A DNA stretch of 64,000 bases from Natronosporangium hydrolyticum. Lineage in GTDB: Bacteria; Actinomycetota; Actinomycetes; Mycobacteriales; Micromonosporaceae. Of this stretch, positions 58,801 to 64,000 are shown one piece after another. Position numbers and translations under genes: made by a program. Each line of letters opens with the position of its first letter. The first letter of the stretch is position 1. Location: positions 992,001 to 1,056,000 of the forward strand of contig NZ_CP070499.1 in assembly GCF_016925615.1 (NCBI RefSeq). The letters are read 5' to 3'. The notes below the pieces were generated by a model, which was not told the DNA's origin, made no database searches, and was given only the letters and a program-made list of their open reading frames with translations.

Positions 58801-60323
58801 GGGAGATCGGCCAGGCTGAGATCAGCAACCGCCAGGCGTTGCTTGAGGAGGGGGTCCTGCTGGTCCCCGACTCGAGCGGCAACCGGGTGATGGCTTTCGA
58901 CCCGGAGACCGGGGATCTGATCGACGCCGACTTCATCCCGGAGGACGCCGCGGCGGATCTCGGGACTCCGATCCACATGATCCCGAACCCGACCAACGAT
59001 GGTCTGCTGCTCTCCGACCAGATTCGTCACGTGGTCAACGCGTACGACCTGGCCGGCGACTGGCAGGGCGTCGCCGCGCCGATCGGTGGCGCGGACACGT
59101 CGATCCTGCAGAACATGCGAGGGATCGAGGTGTCGGCCGAGGGCACGCTGCTGGTGACGGTGGCGGCCGGCGGCAACGCCCACTCGGTGGCCGAGTTCGA
59201 CGCTGAGGGCAACTTCCTCGGCACCTTCATCGACCACGGTGCGGGCGGCCTGGACGGGCCCTGGGACGTGCTCTTCCGCGCGGACGACGTGCTCGTCTCG
59301 GCCAGCGGAAGCGGCGACATCCACCGTTACCACCTGGACGGGACGCCGCACGACCAGCCGATCTTCTTCGATGGTCTCGGGTTCCCGCAGCAACTGCAGG
59401 AGCTGCCGAACGGCAATGTGCTGGTGGGCCAGTTCACCACCCTGGGGGGCGTGACCCCTGGGGTGTGGGAGCTGACCGCCGACGGTGAGCTGGTCGATGT
59501 CTACACCGGTGTCTCCGGTAACCGGGGCGTCTACGAGCTGCCGAACGGCAACATCCTCACCACCAACGCCGGCGGTGTCCACGAGATCGACCGCGGCAGC
59601 AGCCTGGTGGAGACCAAGATCGAGGGCGCCAACGCCCGCTTCATCACTCACGTGCAGCTGCAGGGCTGCGCGGCTCCGGGCGACGTGCCGTGGCTGTCGG
59701 TGTCGCCGGCGTCGGGTAGCACCGAGCCGGGTGGGTCGAGTTCGGTGGCGGTGAGTTTCGATGCTGCCGGGGTTGAGCCGGGTGATTATGAGGCGCTGTT
59801 GTGTGTGGCGTCGAATGATCCGGCCTCGCCGGTGGTGGAGGTGCCGGTGAGCATGTCGGTGGTCGAGGACGATGATCCGCCGGGTGAGCCGGTGGTGTGC
59901 GACGAGACGATCACTGGAGTGCATGCTGGTGCGTTGACCATCACTGAGGGGGTTACCTGTCTAGCGGCGGGTGCTCAGGTACTCGGTGAGGTGAATGTGT
60001 CGGCGGGTGCTGGTCTGGTGGCGACGGCTGCGGTGGTGCAGGGTCCGGTGTCCGCGGTGGGTGCCGCGGTGGTGGATCTGTCGTTTACGCAGGTAACTGG
60101 TCCGGTGGTGGTTTCGGGTGCGACCGGGTCGGTGTCGTTGTTCGCTAGCCAGGTGACCGGGTCGGTCAGTGTGGTGAACGGTGCGACGGCGTCGGCTGCG
60201 GTGGTGGCTGGTAACACGATCATTGGTTCGTTGTCGTGTCTGGGTAATGACCCGGCGCCGACGGATCTGGGTCTGGCTAACACCGCTACCGGCGGCAAGC
60301 TCGGCCAGTGCGCCGAGCTCTAA
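55875..60323 (+). CDS. Large modular secreted S8 subtilase
   Basis: 1482 residues from the ATG at 55875 (GAGG eight bases upstream; a GTG at 55857 is an alternative). Signal peptide at about 20-48, then a propeptide. The catalytic triad is D209 (VIDTGV), H258 (HGHGTHVTG) and S436 (GGTSMASPHVAG), with N361 (FANGND) as the oxyanion residue. Domains following are a carboxypeptidase-regulatory-like fold (510-590), beta-sandwich modules, a jelly-roll-like region (704-868), a WLSVSP module, an NHL-like propeller (992-1262), a second WLSVSP module, and a repetitive Val/Ala/Gly tail (1341-1482) resembling a beta-helix. Codon usage alternates between segments (see findings). Confidence 0.9.
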   Translation: MEHPNPRIHSGAPRRRTPWWRSGTLASLTVLMVTAGLTGPGHSAAFAGTSEAAPTGAEIDAELRAVFDEVDEATFMVLLEQQADLSAAAGADEWASLGEQVHDELTNTAEQSQASLQALLTERGADFRSFWIVNALQVTGDVALAEELAARPEVDQVLPEQEFDLPEPTPDEAPPSINNVEWGIDRINAPDVWGSYDVRGEGVVVGVIDTGVLYDHPALVEQYRGNLGGGEFDHAYSWHDPSNVCANPSLVPCDHHGHGTHVTGTIVGDDGGSNQIGVAPDAQWIAAMGCESNTCSDSALLSSGEFMLAPTDLNGENPRPELRPHIVNNSWGGGANTDPWYRGIVESWVAAGIFPQFANGNDPFNAAPCGSSSNPGNLPESYAAGAFDINGNIAGFSHRGPSAWDSDEVKPNIAAPGVQVRSAWANGSYQTIGGTSMASPHVAGAVALLWSFSPELAGDIDATREVLDVSAVDTEDLSCGGTPENNNVWGQGQLDVLAAVEASPVPGETGTLDGTVTDADSGDPLAATVVAEGEVTRTVTSGADGGYQVTLPAGEYEVTASASGYFAETVTEVVVVEDETSTVDFALEADPDAFQPSITVDPSELSSGQGPDTVVTQELTIGNVGDAELSWEILDEPAGSPGATSVTSVEPGEVSGEASLSTAPSLLRGVFGSSPRVATPEVPVVQDAVTLSHSESMSIVAENSVGCTPDQGLSTTENSYLRHFVLDDFGITDEFDVSEVSFGVEVVRGVSPTVSVNLYEMVDPAGSFEYGNFELIGSAEETLEPMELEVVTVPVSGTAAAGSTLVVEVDVPDLSGSGALFIGSNSDGQTAPSYLASGSCGLPEPTDTSAIGFPGMHVVMSVTGGGDVSEPSCEVPGWLSVSPAAGAVAPGGSQVVEVSFDSAGLADGDVVAGTLCVASDDPESPVVEIPVELVVEEVTAPVVEVSPGSLSAEVPVDGVVEQELSVGNTGDATLDWEIGQAEISNRQALLEEGVLLVPDSSGNRVMAFDPETGDLIDADFIPEDAAADLGTPIHMIPNPTNDGLLLSDQIRHVVNAYDLAGDWQGVAAPIGGADTSILQNMRGIEVSAEGTLLVTVAAGGNAHSVAEFDAEGNFLGTFIDHGAGGLDGPWDVLFRADDVLVSASGSGDIHRYHLDGTPHDQPIFFDGLGFPQQLQELPNGNVLVGQFTTLGGVTPGVWELTADGELVDVYTGVSGNRGVYELPNGNILTTNAGGVHEIDRGSSLVETKIEGANARFITHVQLQGCAAPGDVPWLSVSPASGSTEPGGSSSVAVSFDAAGVEPGDYEALLCVASNDPASPVVEVPVSMSVVEDDDPPGEPVVCDETITGVHAGALTITEGVTCLAAGAQVLGEVNVSAGAGLVATAAVVQGPVSAVGAAVVDLSFTQVTGPVVVSGATGSVSLFASQVTGSVSVVNGATASAAVVAGNTIIGSLSCLGNDPAPTDLGLANTATGGKLGQCAEL

Positions 60324-60330
60324 CCATCAA

Positions 60331-60377
60331 CGAATGGCGCCGATCATGGACTAAGGGTCCATGATCGGCGCCATTCG
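60331..60377. terminator. Palindromic terminator with GATCATGGAC core
   Basis: Perfect 21-bp arms 60331-60351 and 60357-60377, loop TAAGG, seven bases after the subtilase stop. It shares its core with the hairpin at 6830. The gap 60378-60652 that follows contains no gene other than the palindrome at 60582. Confidence 0.85.
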
Positions 60378-60581
60378 GCGTACCTTTCCTCATGATCATT
60401 CGAGTGGGGACGTGAGCTGATCAACAGTCGCGTGACCCAGCGCCGGTCGGCGGCGGCCGCTGGCTATGGTGGGCGCGGTCAGGTGTGGCCAGGTGCGGTG
60501 ATCCCGCCCCGTCTCGTGCTGACCGCGACTCTCGCATCCATCAAGGACGGTGTTACGAGCTCCGAAGGGGTGGACTGCGGC

Positions 60582-60616
60582 CCGGTGGGCCCGTTGCCTG
60601 GCAACGGGCCCACCGG
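60582..60616. repeat. 35-bp perfect palindrome upstream of the small membrane protein
   Basis: Arms 60582-60598 and 60600-60616 are 17-bp perfect inverted copies around a single T. It ends 36 bases before the GTG at 60653. It may be a transcription terminator, a protein-binding site or an mRNA leader structure. Confidence 0.85.
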
Positions 60617-60652
60617 CGTATACAGGGGCGGGAGCGTTGAAGGAGGGCCGGG

Positions 60653-60829
60653 GTGTCCAAGCGACGGCTGACCTGGGTGGCGATCATGTCGCTCGCTACC
60701 GCAAGCATCGTGACCGGTTGGGTGCTGTCCCAGACTGACGGCGAGGTCACTTTCGGTAACGCCGCTATGGTCGGTCTGATCGCCGCCGTCCTGATGGGGA
60801 TCGCGGTGGCGACCGTCCGCCGGAAGTAA
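60653..60829 (+). CDS. Small two-TM membrane protein
   Basis: 58 residues from a GTG with an excellent AAGGAGG seven to eight bases upstream. The translated sequence starts MSKRRLTWVAIMSLATAS, with one TM segment at about 7-25 and a second at about 38-54, a short acidic loop (SQTDGEVTFGNAA) and a basic end (VRRK). No family is recognised. It stands alone between the subtilase and egtA, behind the 35-bp palindrome. Confidence 0.75.
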   Translation: MSKRRLTWVAIMSLATASIVTGWVLSQTDGEVTFGNAAMVGLIAAVLMGIAVATVRRK

Positions 60830-60990
60830 CGGATCGCCCGTCGGCCCCCTCTGGCCGATCACCCGCCGCAGGTGGCGCTGGGGTCGGTGCCAAGCCGGGG
60901 GTGGTTCACGTCGCCGTCGAGTTCTTGTCGCACTCTTGTCGGACCCGGTGGTTATGGTTGATGACATCTTCTGACGAGAGGAGTGTCGCC

Positions 60991-62262
60991 ATGGCCACCC
61001 TCAGTGACCATGCGCGCGTCGCCACCGAGTCCCGGGTCTTGCGGACGATGGAGGACGCGCTCGAGCATGTGCATGCGATCTGTTTCAAGACCGGCCCTCC
61101 GCGGCGGGTGGGGGTGGAGCTGGAGTGGCTGCTCCACCGCCTCGACGATCCCGCCAGTCCACTCGACCTGACCCGCCTACGACACGCACTCGGCCCACAC
61201 GCCCCACCGGCCCTCGACCCGGACTCCCCGCACGAGCCATTGCCGCACGGCGGCACCGTGACCCTCGAACCCGGCGGCCAACTGGAGATCTCCACCCCGC
61301 CGGCCGTGTCACTCTCCGAACTGCACCGCACCACTGAGGCGGATCTCGCCTATCTCACCTCCCTGCTCGACCGCGCTGGCCTCGGCCTCGGCGACACTGG
61401 CATCGACCCACATCGCCCGCCCCGCCGGTTGCTGCACACCCCCCGCTACGACGCGATGGCCGCCGCGTTCGCGCTGCACGGCTCCGCCGGTCTCACCATG
61501 ATGTGCGCCACCGCCGCTACCCAGGTGTGCCTGGACGCGGGGGAGGCGGCCGCGACCCCTTCGGGGGGTGGTTCGGAGTCCCTGAGTCAGGTGAGCCAGC
61601 GCTGGCGCGCGGTCCACCAGCTCGGTCCGGTGCTGGTCGCGCTATTCGCGAACTCGGCTCGACACGCCGGCCGGGATACCGGTTGGGCATCGGCCCGGAT
61701 GCGGACCTGGCTGGCGACCGACCCGACCCGCACCGCGCCGGTGCCGGTGGGGCCCGATCCGGCCACCGCCTGGGGGCGGTACGCAGTGGCGGCGCCGCTG
61801 TTGTGCCTGCGCCGGCCGGGGGGCGGTTGGTCCGCCCCGGCCGGGGTCACCTTCGCCGACTGGCTCGCCGGCGCGCTCGCGCCGGCGCCCACGGTCGAGG
61901 ACCTGGAGTACCACCTCGGCACGCTGTTCCCCCCGGTACGCCCCCGGGGCTATCTGGAGCTGCGATTTCTCGACGCACAGCCGCCCGGCGAGTGGTTCGT
62001 GCCGGTGGCGGTGGTGGCGGCGCTACTGGCCGATCCGGATCGGGGCGCGGCCGCTGCCGAGCGGGCGGCGCCGGTGGCCAGCGCATGGCAGGAGGCGGCC
62101 CGGTTCGGGTTGGCGCACCCGGGCATCCGGGCGGCTGCGGCGGCCGTCGCGGAGCTGGCGATGGCCGCGCTGGACCGGCTGGAGCTGACCGCGCCGGTCA
62201 GGGAACAGGTGACGGTGACGGTCGGCCGCCGGCTGGCCGGCGGGAAGGGAGCGACGCGATGA
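60991..62262 (+). CDS. egtA: Glutamate-cysteine ligase EgtA (ergothioneine biosynthesis)
   Basis: 423 residues from the ATG at 60991 with GAGAGGAG seven bases upstream; the longer frame is rejected. GCS2-type features: RRVGVELEWLLHRLDDPASP with the Glu ligands of the metal site, TVTLEPGGQLEISTPPAVSL, TMMCATAATQVCLD, then RPRGYLELRFLDAQP near the end. It makes gamma-glutamylcysteine, the thiol donor for EgtB. Its stop overlaps the egtB ATG, making a tight operon with egtB and egtC. Confidence 0.95.
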   Translation: MATLSDHARVATESRVLRTMEDALEHVHAICFKTGPPRRVGVELEWLLHRLDDPASPLDLTRLRHALGPHAPPALDPDSPHEPLPHGGTVTLEPGGQLEISTPPAVSLSELHRTTEADLAYLTSLLDRAGLGLGDTGIDPHRPPRRLLHTPRYDAMAAAFALHGSAGLTMMCATAATQVCLDAGEAAATPSGGGSESLSQVSQRWRAVHQLGPVLVALFANSARHAGRDTGWASARMRTWLATDPTRTAPVPVGPDPATAWGRYAVAAPLLCLRRPGGGWSAPAGVTFADWLAGALAPAPTVEDLEYHLGTLFPPVRPRGYLELRFLDAQPPGEWFVPVAVVAALLADPDRGAAAAERAAPVASAWQEAARFGLAHPGIRAAAAAVAELAMAALDRLELTAPVREQVTVTVGRRLAGGKGATR

Positions 62263-63575
62263 CTACCACCCTGCGCGAGCGGATCGCCGACGAGCTGCTC
62301 CGAGCCCGGTCGCGGACCACCGCCCTGGCCGAGGCAGTCGACGAAGCTGACCTGGTGAAGCAACACTCGCCGATCATGTCGCCGTTGGTCTGGGACTTCG
62401 CCCACGTCGGCAACCAGGAGGAGCTTTGGCTGGTCCGCGACGTGGGCGGGCGGGAGCCGGTCCGCCGTGACATCGACGAGCTTTACGACGCGTTCCAGAA
62501 TCCCCGGCACGAACGGCCCCAGCTGCCGCTGCTGAACCCGACCGAGGCCCGCGGCTACCTGCGGACGGTCCGGGAGAAGGTGCTCGACCTGCTGGAGCGG
62601 GTGCCGTTGGCGGGGCGGCGGCTGGTCGACGAGGGCTTCGCCTTCGGCATGATCGTGCAGCACGAACAGCAGCACGATGAGACCATGCTCGCTACCCACC
62701 AGCTCCGGGTCGGCGAACCGGTGCTCACCGCGCCACCGCCGCCGCCCGCCGCGGTCGAGGTCGCCGGCGAGGTGGTGGTGCCGGGGGGCCGGTTCACCAT
62801 GGGGACCTCTACCGAGCCGTGGGCGCTGGACAACGAACGGCCGGCACACCAGGTGGAGCTCGCGCCGTTCGCGATCGACGCCGCGCCGGTGAGTAACGGC
62901 CAGTACGCCCAGTTCATCGCCGACGGCGGCTACGACGATCCGCGGTGGTGGAGCGAGTCGGGGTGGGCACACCGGCAGCGGGCCGGCCTGGTCGCGCCGA
63001 TGCACTGGGTCCCGGACGGCGACGGGTGGGCCTACACCCGGTTCGGGGTGACCTCTCCCGTCGCGCCGGATGAGCCGGTGGTGCACGTCTGCTTCCATGA
63101 GGCGCAGGCGTACGCGCGGTGGGCAGGCAGACGGCTGCCGACCGAGGCGGAGTGGGAGAAGGCCGCCCGGTTCGATCCGGCGACCGGCCGTTCCCGGCGG
63201 TACCCCTGGGGCGACGTCGATCCGACCCCGGCGCACGCGAACTTGGGGCAGCGGCATCTGCGTCCAGCGCCGGTGGGCGCCTATCCGGCCGGCGCCTCGC
63301 CGCTCGGCGTGCATCAGCTGATCGGTGACGTCTGGGAGTGGGTGGACACCGACTTCACCGGCTACCCCGGGTTCTCGCCTTTTCCGTACCGGGAGTATTC
63401 AGAGGTCTTCTTCGGCTCCGACTACAAGGTGCTGCGCGGCGGTTCGTTCGGCACCGACCCGGCGGCCTGCCGGGGGACCTTCCGGAACTGGGACTACCCG
63501 ATCCGCCGGCAGGTCTTCTCCGGTTTCCGATGTGCCCGGACCCTGGATCCGGCGGAGCGGGCGGCGCTGGGCTGA
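62259..63575 (+). CDS. egtB: Hercynine oxygenase EgtB (ergothioneine biosynthesis)
   Basis: 438 residues. DinB-like domain with iron ligands H49 (WDFAHVGNQEE), H135 and H139 (VQHEQQHDE). The formylglycine-generating-enzyme-like domain occupies about 165-438 (VVVPGGRFTMGTSTEPWALD, RRLPTEAEWEKAARFDPATG, VLRGGSFGTDPAACRGTFRN). It is a non-haem iron enzyme that joins hercynine and gamma-glutamylcysteine as a sulfoxide. ATG overlaps the egtA stop by four bases and its own stop overlaps the egtC start by one base. Confidence 0.96.
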   Translation: MTTTLRERIADELLRARSRTTALAEAVDEADLVKQHSPIMSPLVWDFAHVGNQEELWLVRDVGGREPVRRDIDELYDAFQNPRHERPQLPLLNPTEARGYLRTVREKVLDLLERVPLAGRRLVDEGFAFGMIVQHEQQHDETMLATHQLRVGEPVLTAPPPPPAAVEVAGEVVVPGGRFTMGTSTEPWALDNERPAHQVELAPFAIDAAPVSNGQYAQFIADGGYDDPRWWSESGWAHRQRAGLVAPMHWVPDGDGWAYTRFGVTSPVAPDEPVVHVCFHEAQAYARWAGRRLPTEAEWEKAARFDPATGRSRRYPWGDVDPTPAHANLGQRHLRPAPVGAYPAGASPLGVHQLIGDVWEWVDTDFTGYPGFSPFPYREYSEVFFGSDYKVLRGGSFGTDPAACRGTFRNWDYPIRRQVFSGFRCARTLDPAERAALG

Positions 63576-64000
63576 TGTGTCGACACCTGGCCTACCTCGG
63601 CCCAGCGGCCACGCTCGCCAGCTGGCTCTACGACGCGCCGCACGCCCTGGTGCACCAGGCCGCCGCGCCGCGGGAGATGCGCGGCGGCGGCACCATCAAC
63701 GCCGACGGTTTCGGCGTCGGATGGTTCGTGGCCCCGGGCAAGGAGCCGGTCCGTTACCGCCGCGACAAGCCGTTGTGGAGCGATGTGGACCTTCCCGGGC
63801 TGGCCGCCGCGACCACCGCCCGGGCGGTGGTCGCCGCGGTCCGCTCGGCCACTGTCGGCATGCCGGTGACCGAGGCCGCCTGCGCACCATTCGCCGGCGA
63901 CGGCTGGCTGTTCAGCCATAATGGACGTGTCGTCGGCTGGCCCGAGTCGCTCGCCACGCTCGCGGCGGAGCTGCCGGTCACGCAGGTGATGACGATGCCG
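63575..64000 (+). CDS. egtC: Gamma-glutamyl-hercynylcysteine sulfoxide hydrolase EgtC (5' part)
   Basis: 142 codons are visible up to the window end and no stop is reached. It starts with MCRHLAYLGP, where Cys2 is the Ntn nucleophile of class II glutamine amidotransferases. ADGFGVGWFV and FSHNGRVVGWPESLATL are further family marks. It removes the glutamyl group from the EgtB product. egtD is not in the window and is expected downstream. Confidence 0.94.
   Translation, partial: MCRHLAYLGPAATLASWLYDAPHALVHQAAAPREMRGGGTINADGFGVGWFVAPGKEPVRYRRDKPLWSDVDLPGLAAATTARAVVAAVRSATVGMPVTEAACAPFAGDGWLFSHNGRVVGWPESLATLAAELPVTQVMTMP

Noticed and set aside
56220-59924. 1234-codon open frame on the minus strand across the subtilase gene
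   Set aside because: Shadow of the GC-rich sense gene: Arg/His-rich, low complexity, no ribosome site, no homology-like motif. The sense frame has the full S8 catalytic triad.
60432-60671. 79-codon plus-strand frame before the small membrane protein
   Set aside because: It runs through the 35-bp palindrome, has no ribosome site and its composition is that of non-coding GC-rich DNA.

Overview
This is a very GC-rich actinobacterial chromosome segment, most likely from a Micromonosporaceae-type organism. The evidence for that is the third-position GC codon bias, GTG/TTG starts, an actinobacterial tmRNA tag ending DYALAA, WhiB7, AdnAB, UvrD2 with a tetracysteine/HRDC tail, mycoredoxin, ergothioneine genes, and two intergenic palindromes with a GATCATGGAC core. 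I see no rRNA, tRNA, CRISPR array, transposase or prophage. Most of the window is chromosomal core with a few accessory modules. Species-level identity is inference.

Layout. 1-3.8 kb: end of ftsE, ftsX, smpB, a membrane-spanning SRPBCC fusion protein and the tmRNA gene, so both trans-translation partners (SmpB and ssrA) sit close together. 3.8-10 kb: small envelope proteins, a 7Fe ferredoxin and the lysine/DAP genes dapC, dapD and dapE, a P-loop kinase and a LOG-family protein. The order recalls M. tuberculosis Rv1177-Rv1205. 10-18 kb: an AAA/DUF4143 ATPase behind 23-bp tandem palindromic repeats, then the adnA-adnB double-strand-break helicase-nucleases. 18-27 kb: a DUF2087 regulator, then a divergent pair of operons, rpiR-ech-acs on minus and a TAXI-TRAP transporter (solute-binding protein, DUF1850 protein, fused permease) on plus. 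These look like a carboxylate uptake, CoA-activation and hydration module.

27-46 kb: an M16 peptidase pair, nudC, a regulator-ABC transporter operon with a 60-bp palindromic operator, mycoredoxin, uvrD2, whiB7 with a long attenuator leader, an ABC1-family kinase, an E1-like TOMM-related protein, a zinc-ribbon protein, a YgjP-type metallopeptidase, a DUF2342 protein, a Lon-like PDZ protease and a UPF0182 membrane protein. With adnAB this matches the M. tuberculosis Rv3193c-Rv3202c neighbourhood, but here the 18-30 kb accessory block separates adnAB from nudC.

46-56 kb: a sugar-type ABC importer (two permeases plus binding protein), a WXG100-like/large-effector-like/lipoprotein operon and a transketolase. 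56-60.3 kb: a 1.48k-residue modular secreted subtilase with mosaic codon usage. 60.6-64 kb: a 58-residue membrane protein and egtA-egtB-egtC (the last cut by the window end).

Regulatory DNA is unusually legible. It includes several perfect or near-perfect long hairpins between convergent genes, a symmetric overlapping -10 pair serving leaderless dapD and dapE, a leaderless promoter buried in a 60-bp operator, a WhiB7-type autoregulated promoter and attenuator, and three helically phased DnaA boxes near 39.9 kb.
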